Below are positions 1-7,379 of a DNA stretch of 64,000 nucleotides, piece by piece (the first letter of the stretch is position 1; each line of letters begins with the position of its first letter). Source of the DNA: Fulvivirga ligni (lineage in GTDB: Bacteria; Bacteroidota; Bacteroidia; Cytophagales; Cyclobacteriaceae); NCBI RefSeq assembly GCF_021389935.1, contig NZ_CP089979.1, positions 5,189,001 to 5,253,000 of the forward strand, given 5' to 3'. A program made the translations under genes and the position numbers. The notes below the pieces were generated by a model. It did no database searches. It saw only the letters and a list, made by a program, of their open reading frames with translations, and was not told the DNA's origin.

Positions 1-960
1 ATAATCAGGTGTACCCGTTTCACGCTGAGGCACATCTTTTTCGGTGCTTCCATTGAAATATTTCACCTCACCACCTTCACATTTGAAGGTTCTTTTGAGT
101 TGATCAAGAGCCCTTTTACCATCCAGATATTCCAGCAAATGCTGAATGGGTGCTTCACCATCATCTAACAGTACGTAGTCAATGTAATCAAAAACCCGTG
201 GTTCAGTGAGCGATCTTAATTCGGTATTAGCATATCCTCCGCCCAGCCAAAGTGCGATTTGAGGATACTGCTTTTTGATATATGCCCCACAGCGAAACGC
301 AGCATATAAATTCCCTGGGAAAGGAACTGAAAAACCAATGTTAGTAGGCTCATATTCAGCAATATACGCATCCAGATGCTGATACATTAATTGATCTATA
401 AGCCCTGCCGGCTGAGACAGAGCTTCCTGCATAGCATCAAACGAAGTGGCTGATCTCCCTAGCCGCTCAGCATAGCGACTAAACCCAAAGTGCGGGTCAA
501 TGACTTCTTTGATATAATCTCCCAGATCCTCCAGGTATAGCGTGGCTAAATGCCTGGCTTTATCCCTTATACCCAAAGTACCAAATGCCCACTCCATATC
601 TTCCAGCTGCTCAAAACGAGCTGCTTCCGGCAGATAATCTTCTTCTGCTATCAAATAAGCCAGTGTAGGATTTTTATCTTGCAAAAATGCAATGACAGCA
701 TCTATGCTCTCCAAATAATGCTTTCGAAGCCTATAAATGCGCTCTGCATTTTCTGAGACCTCATCTTCATCAAAAGGTTGAGAGAAAATACTTTCCAGGC
801 CTTTTCTGGAGAATAGCTCCAAGATAACATCCAGACCAAGATCGGCCTGATGAGCCTGAATATTGAGCGTATTAAGAAAACCCTTCAGGTAAGCTGTAGC
901 CGGATATGGCGTATTGAGCTGAGTAAAGGGCGGCGTTATAAAAAGTACTTTCTGTGACAC
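1..960 (-). CDS. B12-binding-domain radical SAM protein, N-terminal part (runs off the left edge)
   Basis: Continuous minus-strand reading frame of 320 codons that leaves the window at base 1. It begins at a GTG at 960, directly preceded in frame by TAA, so the start is fixed at or after this codon. The N-terminus (SQKVLFITPPFTQLNTPYPA) has the beta-strand plus PPFTQLNTPYP pattern of the cobalamin-binding Rossmann domain found before radical SAM domains. Further in, GFSVPFPGNLYAA, LWLGGGYANTELR and DYVLLDDGEAPI fit the rest of that domain. The radical SAM CxxxCxxC motif would lie beyond the edge and is not seen, so the substrate cannot be inferred. It is separated from the cassette block by about 240 bp. 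Confidence 0.8.
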   Translation of the reverse strand, partial: MSQKVLFITPPFTQLNTPYPATAYLKGFLNTLNIQAHQADLGLDVILELFSRKGLESIFSQPFDEDEVSENAERIYRLRKHYLESIDAVIAFLQDKNPTLAYLIAEEDYLPEAARFEQLEDMEWAFGTLGIRDKARHLATLYLEDLGDYIKEVIDPHFGFSRYAERLGRSATSFDAMQEALSQPAGLIDQLMYQHLDAYIAEYEPTNIGFSVPFPGNLYAAFRCGAYIKKQYPQIALWLGGGYANTELRSLTEPRVFDYIDYVLLDDGEAPIQHLLEYLDGKRALDQLKRTFKCEGGEVKYFNGSTEKDVPQRETGTPDY

Positions 961-1074
961 TTACAATTCTTTAAGCAAAGGTAGGTGTTTCTGGTCGTTT
1001 GCTGTGGATATGAGAGGTATTATATTATTGTCTCCTTCGGATATGGGTAGAAAGTGTACAATGATTATAATGTG

Positions 1075-1183
1075 ATAAAGAAATTATTACTTAAAGCGAT
1101 AGAAATGAGCTATTCAATACCGCGTCAGAGACACTCGCAATCATTACAAAGTTCGTAGTCTGCGACTACGAACAGCTAGTGCA
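1075..1183. repeat. Partial copy of the long composite repeat (right end only)
   Basis: This stretch matches the last ~110 bp of the long repeats at 3785-4301 and 6824-7300: an AAATTATTACTTAAA-like lead, the CGTCAGAGACAC element, the ATCATTACAAAGTT spacer and a palindrome with GTTCGTAGTC and GACTACGAAC arms. The left ~370 bp of the repeat is absent. It lies just downstream of the NTF2-like gene. The rest of 961-1203 shows no gene. Confidence 0.75.
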
Positions 1184-1203
1184 CAGTATTTTTTTCTTAT
1201 TTT

Positions 1204-1677
1204 TTAAGGGATCGTCTCCATTCCTGCGAATTTGAATTTTTCACCTTTCTTTTTGAAGTACATCCCAAATTGTCCGCCTTCATGACCTGGAGCTAATTCG
1301 TTTCGGTCGTAGATTGTCCAAAGAGCCGTGATGTCACTTCGGTGGCCGTTTTCATTTATTAAAATTATTCTTTCACTCTTGGTCGCACGCTGATATGCTT
1401 CGCTGTTCCTTACTGACGAGAGGTGGTTTTCAAAGAAATCTTCTTTTTCAATCATGTAAGGTGATTCGGAGAAATCAGAGCTGTCAAAGCAAATGATACA
1501 GTAGATCTGGTCAGTAGAAATCTCCATTAAGGATTCATGGTCGTTGGTCTCGATAGCTGAGAATAAACTTTCATAGGTCTGGACTACTTCTAGAGTGTCC
1601 GACCGTGTAATGTTTTGTCCGAACAAGTAGGTGGAAGTCGAAAGTAGAATGATCAATATTTTCGTAGTCATTTTCAT
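1204..1677 (-). CDS. Small secreted protein, possibly NTF2-like fold (cassette gene)
   Basis: 157 aa from the ATG at 1677. The longer reading frame starts at a TTG inside the upstream attC-like site, so the ATG following the GTTGGGC core is preferred. Residues 1-20 (MKMTTKILIILLSTSTYLFG) are a signal peptide with no lipobox cysteine. The body (LEVVQTYESLFSAIETNDHE, later GGQFGMYFKKKGEKFKFAGM) resembles small NTF2/SnoaL-like or DUF4440-type domains: an opening helix and a closing beta-hairpin. The substrate is unknown and the fold is inferred by eye. It is the first cassette of the left block. Its own 3' recombination core is not recognisable, because a partial long repeat follows the stop. 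Confidence 0.6.
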   Translation of the reverse strand: MKMTTKILIILLSTSTYLFGQNITRSDTLEVVQTYESLFSAIETNDHESLMEISTDQIYCIICFDSSDFSESPYMIEKEDFFENHLSSVRNSEAYQRATKSERIILINENGHRSDITALWTIYDRNELAPGHEGGQFGMYFKKKGEKFKFAGMETIP

Positions 1678-1682
1678 ATTGT

Positions 1683-1800
1683 GCCCAACGACCAACTAAA
1701 ATGAGTATGCGCCCCAGTTGCTAGAAGTACTGAAGTTGCTTTTTTGCAATGTCCTATCAAATAGCTCTGTTCGCATATTCTTTTTTAGTGTTTGTTGTGC
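1683..1800 (-). repeat. attC-like recombination site (type A)
   Basis: 118-bp imperfect palindrome bounded by GCCCAAC (1683-1689, a perfect RYYYAAC) and GTTGTGC (1794-1800). The arms ACTAAAATGAGTATGCG and CGCATATTCTTTTTTAGT pair, leaving a central loop region. On the minus strand it lies directly behind the SIR2/hub gene pair, with the stop 4 bp from the core, and directly before the NTF2-like gene. The first ~50 bp are nearly identical to the site at 10525-10641. Box spacing and position match an integron attC site; activity is inferred. Confidence 0.75.
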
Positions 1801-1804
1801 TTAG

Positions 1805-2473
1805 TTATTGTTCGTATTCACTGGAAATTATCTGATCCGGTCCAAGTTCAATGATTGGCTTTGCGTTTCTCATTCCTTCAATAACGTCTCTTCTTTTTGA
1901 CAGTTCAAGAATGTTATCCTCCTTGAAAATATAAATCAAGTCAAGTTCGTAACAGATGGAGTTAATTAATGACAAAGCAGGAAAATTCCTAAATGTATCA
2001 AGTACATATGTATCACTAATATTATCAGAAATTTCAACAGTTCCATCTATTTCAGCTATTATCAATATCTGAGTAAAAATGCTCTTTAAACCTTCCCTAG
2101 GATTAAACTGTCCGCTATTCAAATTAACAAGTTGTAATTTGTAAAAATGACTGATTACACTTAAGTCAAGTTCAAACGATTTTTCCTTTGATTTAACTTT
2201 TACATTTTGAAGAAACCCCGAAAATAGTAATGAAAACGGTTGCTCATCTTCACTCATAAGAACTTCAACAGAATCACCAGATTTAATTGACAGAAGATCA
2301 CCATGTTTTGGTGTTGGATTGATTTCAATTTTTGCTGTTGAAAAAGCCTGAACGCTCATTGATGTATTGATGTTTTTTATAACCGAGTTATCGCCCAAAG
2401 TTTCTTCAACAACAATTTTCTTGGAGTTAGGTGGCGTAAACTCAATTCTGGTTTTGCGTTTCTTCTCGTTCAT
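1805..2473 (-). CDS. Phage tail hub / late-control-like protein partnered with SIR2
   Basis: 222 aa. Its ATG overlaps the stop of the SIR2 gene by 4 bp (ATGA), so the two are translationally coupled. The sequence follows the pattern of tail hub or baseplate proteins (gp27/gp44/late control D group): an N-terminal beta-domain with SMSVQAFSTAKIEI and IKSGDSVEVLM, then LLFSGFLQNVKVKSKEKSF, ELDLSVISHFYKL and an alpha/beta module FNPREGLKSIFTQIL ending YIFKEDNILELSKR. This is pattern recognition, not a search result. No other phage structural gene is nearby, and it shares one cassette with a SIR2 NADase-like gene. That suggests a sensor or decoy for phage tails rather than a virion part, which is inference. 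It could instead be an unrelated beta-rich protein. Confidence 0.5.
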   Translation of the reverse strand: MNEKKRKTRIEFTPPNSKKIVVEETLGDNSVIKNINTSMSVQAFSTAKIEINPTPKHGDLLSIKSGDSVEVLMSEDEQPFSLLFSGFLQNVKVKSKEKSFELDLSVISHFYKLQLVNLNSGQFNPREGLKSIFTQILIIAEIDGTVEISDNISDTYVLDTFRNFPALSLINSICYELDLIYIFKEDNILELSKRRDVIEGMRNAKPIIELGPDQIISSEYEQ

Positions 2474-3762
2474 TTCAAATTAATTAATGGAAAGTTCACT
2501 TTTCTACTAACATGGTGAATATTCCCAATGGCAAAAGGCTGATGAAATAAAAGCTCCTTCCAAAAGTTATTTTCGCTTATCTCTGATAAGATTAATTTCT
2601 TGAGCGATTTATAAGAACATCTTACAGATATAATTATTGGGGAATACTTTACATATTCTGTAACAGCATTTGTCTTAATGAAACAATTGAGAACAATATG
2701 ATTAATCAGTTCAGATTGGACATAGCTCTGCTTTAAAATTGAAATTATTTCTCTCTGATTTTCATATTCAGTGTTAGCTCTGGTGAAATAGTCAATTGTT
2801 AAAGTGCTAGTGTCTTTTTGAAACCGGACATTGTAGGAAAATAGATTGAGTTCCTTTTCAAATTGAGTTGCCACGAATGAAGAAATATCACTAGGTCTAA
2901 TTTCTTGTTTTACCTCGCTGGGTTGATTAGAATTTAAGGAATTGATAAAGTCCAATACCTCTGGATGAGATTTATCAGATGGAGTATACGGTATAATCCT
3001 TATTCCAAGTCTCCGTTCCTTATTTCTAATATCAAAAGCAGAGGTATTTTCCATAAAAGAATAATGAACAACGTTTAACCCATTGTTGACACTATTCAAA
3101 AACTCCATCACAAGATCGAAATGAGGGTCATTTAGACTGAATCCAATAAAGCAGACTGTATATGATGTAAATATGCTCTTTAGTCCAGTTGAAATAGAGG
3201 GATTTTTGTGAATTATTTCTTTATAATCTTCTCTTGTCAGTACAATCGAATTATGAGAGGTTATGTCTCCGTGAACCTTTAAAACAATTTTCTTCCCTTT
3301 TTCTAAGGCTTTTAGGCCTTCTGAAATATTCAAGTTATGATAGGTGTTATACTTTCCACGACTGCCTACCTCAGGTATTCGATCATAATTTGTTGTTAGA
3401 ATACTTCTGGATGGAATGGACAGAATTTTTGAATAGGCTTTAGGTATTTCATCAACTTCAAAAGTTTTATCAAATACTTCTTCTAATAGCTCTCTGTAGT
3501 CAGATTTTCCAAGGGTCTCTGCGCAGTAATCAGCGATTTCCAGATAGCTATCTCCCTTGTCGATTTTTTCATCCAGTTCCGCCTTTTCAAAAGTGAGTTT
3601 GCCTCTCTTATCCAGTTCATCAACCATTTTCGATAATAAAGTTTTCCAGCTTGGGAAAAGTGGTTGAGATAAACCTTCACCACAAAAGAATATCACTCTA
3701 TCTGGATTATTGGTGTATAGGCTTGAGAATGACTTATAATTTGGGTGTTCCTTGAAATCCAT
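2470..3762 (-). CDS. SIR2-family protein, probable NADase defence effector
   Basis: 430 aa from the ATG at 3762; a TTG at 3780 gives a six-residue extension. The SIR2 core is visible: FFCGEGLS (25-32, the NAD-binding GAG.S loop), LTTNYD with Asn125, KVHGD with His164, and GFSLNDPHF (207-215). Asn and His are the residues needed for NAD cleavage in SIR2 defence proteins such as ThsA and DSR. Residues ~290-430 form a C-terminal region I do not recognise. There is no signal peptide, so it is cytoplasmic. It is the first gene of a two-gene cassette with the tail-hub-like gene. By analogy it would deplete NAD+ on phage infection; this is inference. Confidence 0.8.
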   Translation of the reverse strand: MDFKEHPNYKSFSSLYTNNPDRVIFFCGEGLSQPLFPSWKTLLSKMVDELDKRGKLTFEKAELDEKIDKGDSYLEIADYCAETLGKSDYRELLEEVFDKTFEVDEIPKAYSKILSIPSRSILTTNYDRIPEVGSRGKYNTYHNLNISEGLKALEKGKKIVLKVHGDITSHNSIVLTREDYKEIIHKNPSISTGLKSIFTSYTVCFIGFSLNDPHFDLVMEFLNSVNNGLNVVHYSFMENTSAFDIRNKERRLGIRIIPYTPSDKSHPEVLDFINSLNSNQPSEVKQEIRPSDISSFVATQFEKELNLFSYNVRFQKDTSTLTIDYFTRANTEYENQREIISILKQSYVQSELINHIVLNCFIKTNAVTEYVKYSPIIISVRCSYKSLKKLILSEISENNFWKELLFHQPFAIGNIHHVSRKVNFPLINLK

Positions 3763-3784
3763 TTTATGTGTTAAAGACAATTAA

Positions 3785-4301
3785 GCACAACATCCGTATA
3801 AGGGAAACAAAACATTCCCTTATTTCTTTTATATCAACCTGCCAAGTCATATCCAGCCTCAAAGGTTGATCCATTAAATTTTTCAACAAAATACTAAGGT
3901 TTACTATCAAAAAAAAACACAACAATAAAATTATATATGCAAAAATTATAACGAGTCCTTGAAATCAATTTCGGGAGATAAGAATATTATTCACATAATA
4001 TGCGAATATCATCCTGAGCGAATTCTCTTATACATTGAGTCGTAGGAAGTTTGGCTCGATGAGCGGGTTATTGCGACAACTGTTGGATGTAGTTCATTGA
4101 TGAAAAATGGAGGTTAGTAGGCGGTGATACGAGCCAGAGGCTCGCACCAGCGATATGGATCTTATTCTATAACTACCAGATGAAGCTAAACAATTATTAC
4201 TTAAAATGATAGAAATGAGTTACTCAATACCGTGTCAGAGACACTCGCAATCATTACAAAGTTCGTAGTCGCAGACTACGAAGAGCTGGGGTTTGTTACT
4301 T
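3785..4301 (-). repeat. attC-like site expanded by the long composite repeat (copy LR-a)
   Basis: Bounded by GCACAAC (3785-3791) and GTTACTT (4295-4301), the cores of the SIR2 and DUF6882 cassettes. It opens with ATCCGTATAAGGG and the hairpin AAGGGAA-N8-TTCCCTT. It then has ~300 bp of AT-rich sequence, a palindrome around GAGCCAGAGGCTC, the element GTGTCAGAGACAC and a palindrome with arms GTTCGTAGTC and GACTACGAAC close to 4261. The same order recurs at 6824-7300 and mostly at 11992-12480. No gene is seen inside. Confidence 0.8.
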
Positions 4302-4856
4302 GCCGTCTTCTATTAGTTCGATGTTCGTAAAAACAATGTATTTAAAGACGTTCTCTCCAGGAATTCTGCATCCGCCTTTGGCTTGCGTTAGATAAGCCAT
4401 AATTGATGTCATTTCCCAGCCGTCTACTTCATCAGCGTTCCATTTACGCTTGGTTAACCGTTTAAAGTTATGTTGTTCACCGAGTTCCGTCGTCTTCTTC
4501 GATTCTAGCTTGATGTTGTCAAGTAGGTTAGGGTTCGCCCATGCCCAAAGCCAAGTGTTCGAAGTTTTCGAGACAGTTCCAACTTGTTGATAGCTAATTC
4601 GGAGTTTAAGAGTGTCTCCGTTGAAGAACTCAATGAGCCCAGTTTCATCGTCATAATACCAGCGTTCCCAGTCGTCAATCCCGTATTTAGTTCGGCAAAT
4701 CTCCTGTTGTTCAGTTAGGTAGTTATGTGCTGTTGTTAGATAGTCACGAAAATCCTCGGTTGCTTCTGGTTTAGTTAAGTCTTGTTCGTTCACAGTTCGA
4801 AGTTGATTGCAGCCAAAAGTAAATATTAGAAGTATGAGGAGAAAGTTGCGGTTCAT
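4296..4856 (-). CDS. DUF6882-like lipoprotein (cassette gene)
   Basis: 186 aa. MNRNFLLILLIFTFGC is a lipoprotein signal with the acylated Cys at residue 16. The region IDDWERWYYDDETGLIEF...WLWAWANPNLLDN matches the pattern of the DUF6882 family as I remember it (a WLWAWANPS block); the function is unknown. The flanks GTTACTTGCC (4295-4304) and GGCAAGTAAC (4861-4870) are perfect 10-bp inverted copies that coincide with the stop codon and sit just before the start. This is one of the clearest cassette signatures in the window. No promoter is evident. Confidence 0.75.
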   Translation of the reverse strand: MNRNFLLILLIFTFGCNQLRTVNEQDLTKPEATEDFRDYLTTAHNYLTEQQEICRTKYGIDDWERWYYDDETGLIEFFNGDTLKLRISYQQVGTVSKTSNTWLWAWANPNLLDNIKLESKKTTELGEQHNFKRLTKRKWNADEVDGWEMTSIMAYLTQAKGGCRIPGENVFKYIVFTNIELIEDGK

Positions 4857-4863
4857 CTATGGC

Positions 4864-4930
4864 AAGTAACATCCGAATAAGGAAAAACAAAACATTCCCT
4901 TATTTATTTTTTATCAACCTGGTGCTCCAT
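4864..4930 (-). repeat. Short attC-like site
   Basis: Starts with AAGTAAC (4864-4870) and the same arm as the long repeat (ATCCGAATAAGG and a hairpin ending ATTCCCTTATTT), but only ~60 bp separate it from the next gene end. The sequence CGAATAAG near 4874 pairs with CTTATTCG at ~4935, which includes the stop of the next gene. The right core (GGTGCTCC at 4921) matches GGGGCACAAC at the start of the next cassette only partly. Confidence 0.5.
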
Positions 4931-4935
4931 TTTAC

Positions 4936-5370
4936 TTATTCGATAGATTTTCCTGATGCGTTTTTTCGAAATACTTCCAAATAGACTCCGTTTTTAGTTA
5001 AGTCAGCATGAATGACAGGGACTTTCTTAGATAAAAGACTTAAGACTTGCTTCTTTTCAGATAAAGTTTGCTCTATATATTCTGTAGTTAATGAGTTGTC
5101 AGTTAATTCAATAATTTTGGTGGAGTACTTTGGATTGGAGGAAATGTCACTTTCAATGAGTTCGAAGTTTATAACATTATTATTGAGATTAATTTTATAC
5201 AAATAAAGAACGTCAAGCGGTCTACTATATCCTAGTGATAGGCTATCCGAAATCCATAATTCAAAGTCATTATCTTCATCATACCATTTACCACTTATTT
5301 CGTCTGTCTCAATGGACTGACAACTTGAGATTACCAAAAAGACTAAAGCTATTTTGAGAAAATGATTCAT
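4936..5370 (-). CDS. Small lipoprotein, possibly lipocalin-like (cassette gene)
   Basis: 144 aa from the ATG at 5370 (MNHFLKIALVFLVISSC, lipobox Cys at 17). The ATG at 5391 lies in the attC core and would spoil the signal peptide. The mature part starts ISGKWYDEDNDFELWISDSL, the 'GxW' opening of small lipocalin-like beta-barrels, followed by alternating beta-strands. No catalytic motif is seen. It lies between two attC-like sites. Function unknown. Confidence 0.65.
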   Translation of the reverse strand: MNHFLKIALVFLVISSCQSIETDEISGKWYDEDNDFELWISDSLSLGYSRPLDVLYLYKINLNNNVINFELIESDISSNPKYSTKIIELTDNSLTTEYIEQTLSEKKQVLSLLSKKVPVIHADLTKNGVYLEVFRKNASGKSIE

Positions 5371-5382
5371 ATAGGTAATGGG

Positions 5383-5514
5383 GCACAACATTTAGTATTT
5401 GAAAAGTAGGCGATTTCCAAAGCATGTAACTCTCGGTTAAGCACAAAGTTTGATACGAGCCAAAAGCTTAGAATTCAGCAGTATTCCGTCTGTTTTACAT
5501 ATACATTGTTGTGC
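5383..5514 (-). repeat. attC-like recombination site
   Basis: 132 bp bounded by GCACAAC (5383-5389) and GTTGTGC (5508-5514), perfect inverted copies. Internal arms are imperfect. It separates the lipocalin-like cassette from a frameshifted cassette. No second copy of its interior was found in the window. Confidence 0.65.
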
Positions 5515-5535
5515 GTTCGCTGTTTTTTCTTTCTT

Positions 5536-5895
5536 TTACAAATCTTGAGATAATATCCATTTTTTGGTTGGTTCGATCCAATCTTTTATGGATTTGTATA
5601 AAAAGCCGTGACCAAATTAGTTTTTAACTCTAATTGCTCAAATTTTGTCGTATAATTTTCATTACTTTTCCAGTAATCATAATTACTTCCTGCTATACTA
5701 TCCGATAGGTCATACATACACAACACCTGTCCGTGAAATTTCCAATTGTTGTTTTTTTCTTGATATTTGTTGTTCCCCGCAAGTAAAATATAATTAATCG
5801 GATTTTGATTAATACTTGAAATATTACTCGCAAGGTCTTTGTCATTTCTATACATAATGTTTAAAATTATGTAGCCTTATTTCAGGACGGGTCAT
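5536..5895 (-). pseudogene. Cassette gene broken by two apparent frameshifts
   Basis: The longest open part is 5586-5855 (MYRNDKDLASN...TAFYTNP). Two facts suggest more. An ATG at 5895, 6 bp from the cassette core, opens MTRPEIRLHNFKHYV and runs into a stop exactly where the middle frame takes over. At the other end, a shift near 5610 continues into HGFLYKSIKDW and ends WILSQDL at 5536, close to the GTTGTGC core, as in the other cassettes. The joined product would be ~120 aa, cytoplasmic and of unknown function. It is either a decayed cassette or carries assembly indels. Confidence 0.5.
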
Positions 5896-5901
5896 AATGA
5901 A

Positions 5902-6133
5902 GCACAACGATCAGATATGGCGCGTGGCCATGCTCTTTCAAATATCTACCAAGGTAGTGAAACTGCCCAACCCCCACAACAGTATCCACAATGCACTGCG
6001 TTCTGAAAGTCAAAATCCAGAAAAAAGAAGATGGTTAGAAGCACAAAAGCTGGCAGAATGGGCAGTGAAAGGGATGAGTTGCACTTAAATATCAGGTAGG
6101 CAGTTTGGCCATTCGCTATATCGCTTGTTACCA
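5902..6133 (-). repeat. attC-like recombination site (type C)
   Basis: 232 bp from GCACAAC (5902-5908) to GTTACCA (6127-6133). The arms CAGATATGGCGC and CGCTATATCG pair, with GGCCAT present on both sides. The left arm (CAGATATGGCGC plus GGCC) recurs at 60092-60120, so the same site type is used in both cassette blocks. A plus-strand open frame across it (5897-6088) is regarded as chance. Confidence 0.6.
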
Positions 6134-6137
6134 GCTT

Positions 6138-6794
6138 TTATTTTCGTTCTTGTTCTTTTATGTATGGCGTTAGATCTTCCAGTTTGCCAGCAAAAGGCAC
6201 CTGTTCGGCTAGGTTGTTCCAAAGTACTGAGTTCATAAGTTCGTCAGGAAGTTTTCCCTTAAAGACAAAAAAGGGTTCGAGTGAATTACCTTCCTTATCA
6301 ATCCTTGTATGGTAATAGCTTCGTTTTTCTGAGTCCATTATGTCAATGTATTTGATTTTGTTTTTCAGTTTGCGCACTCCATCAAAGTCTTGACCACCAA
6401 CCATTGTTAATTGTCCATTGTGTTCGAGAATAAAGCGATCTCCTTCGTCACCATAGCTTTTGATTTTTATGTATCTGTCAATTTTGAATTCCTTGACTTG
6501 CACAATTCCAGAATCTATTACAGCTCGTTTAGCTGACAAGAACTTAGGTACTTTGATTAAATCCTTAATCTCTAAAATGAGCATCCAAATCATAAAGAAA
6601 GAAATTATAGACAGGAGGACTATTAGCCATGTCTTAGGATATGCGAAAATAACTAAGGCGAAAAGGATAAGACCCAAAAATTTGAATATTGCAAGTTTTT
6701 GAGTTCTAGGTAAGAAAGACTCAGCAAAGGTTATTTCCTTCATCAAAGCCTTCTTGTCTTTTTCGGTTGGAGCTCGTTCGTATTCTGTTATCAA
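6138..6794 (-). CDS. Two-TM membrane protein of unknown function (cassette gene)
   Basis: 218 aa from a TTG at 6794; the first ATG is at 6743 (residue 18). The reading frame is closed upstream, and MITEYERAPTEKDKKALM looks coding, so the TTG is kept with caution. Two adjacent hydrophobic segments (about residues 37-75, KFLGLILFALVIFAYP and VLLSIISFFMIWMLIL) form a hairpin, followed by a cytosolic domain with DRYIKIKSYGDEGDRFILEHNG. No family recognised. The stop lies 5 bp from the core GTTACCAGC; the core at the start (GCAGCTAAC) matches 7 of 9. Confidence 0.6.
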   Translation of the reverse strand: MITEYERAPTEKDKKALMKEITFAESFLPRTQKLAIFKFLGLILFALVIFAYPKTWLIVLLSIISFFMIWMLILEIKDLIKVPKFLSAKRAVIDSGIVQVKEFKIDRYIKIKSYGDEGDRFILEHNGQLTMVGGQDFDGVRKLKNKIKYIDIMDSEKRSYYHTRIDKEGNSLEPFFVFKGKLPDELMNSVLWNNLAEQVPFAGKLEDLTPYIKEQERK

Positions 6795-6823
6795 GTTTAA
6801 TTGAGTTCAGTTCGGGAAATTGC

Positions 6824-7300
6824 AGCTAACATCTGCATAAGGAAAAACAAAATATTCCCTTTATGTCTTTTATATCAACCTGCCAAATCATATACAATAT
6901 CTCAAAGGCTGATCTATTAAATTTTTAAATAAAATACTAAGGTTTACCATTAAAAGTAACATAACAATAAAATTATACATCAAAAATTATAATAAGTCAT
7001 TGAAATGAATTTTGGGAGATAAGAGTATTATTCACATAGTCTAAGAATATCTCATTAGTAGTCGTAGGAAGTTTGGCTCGATGAGCGAGTTATTGCTACA
7101 GTTATTGGATGTAGAGATAAGTAGACAGAGTGATACAAGCCAGAGGCTCGCACCAGCAATGGAGATCTTATTCTATAACTACCAGTTGAAGCCAAACAAT
7201 TATTACCTAAAACGATAGAAATGATTTATGCAATACCGTGTCAGAGACACTGGTAATCATTACAAAGTTCGTAGTCGCAGACTACGAACAGCTAGGGGTA
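6824..7300 (-). repeat. Long composite repeat (copy LR-b)
   Basis: Begins at AGCTAAC (6824-6830) and follows copy LR-a nearly base by base with small gaps: the ATTCCCT hairpin, the AT-rich stretch, CCAGAGGCTCGCACCAGC, GTGTCAGAGACAC and the GTTCGTAGTC palindrome (~7268-7290). After it, a further hairpin with CTCTGGCTCA and TGAGTCAGAG arms (~7336-7358) precedes the 3' end of a chromosomal hydrolase. No cassette core closes this copy, so it marks the right edge of the first block. Confidence 0.8.
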
Positions 7301-7379
7301 CGAAGACCGCACGCCGTGTGGTGTGAGAGGCGAACTCTGGCTCAATTTGAGTCAGAGCCGTCTACTCGATTACGAAGCT

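Noticed and set aside
1805-3762. Prophage remnant
   Set aside because: Only one tail-like gene is present, it is coupled to a SIR2 gene, and the pair sits within cassette ends.
5897-6088. Plus-strand 63-codon frame across an attC-like site
   Set aside because: It starts in the recombination core, runs against the cassette genes and is explained by the palindrome.
3785-7300. Long repeats as an insertion sequence
   Set aside because: No transposase frame, no terminal repeats of IS type and no target duplication; one copy is bounded by cassette cores instead.
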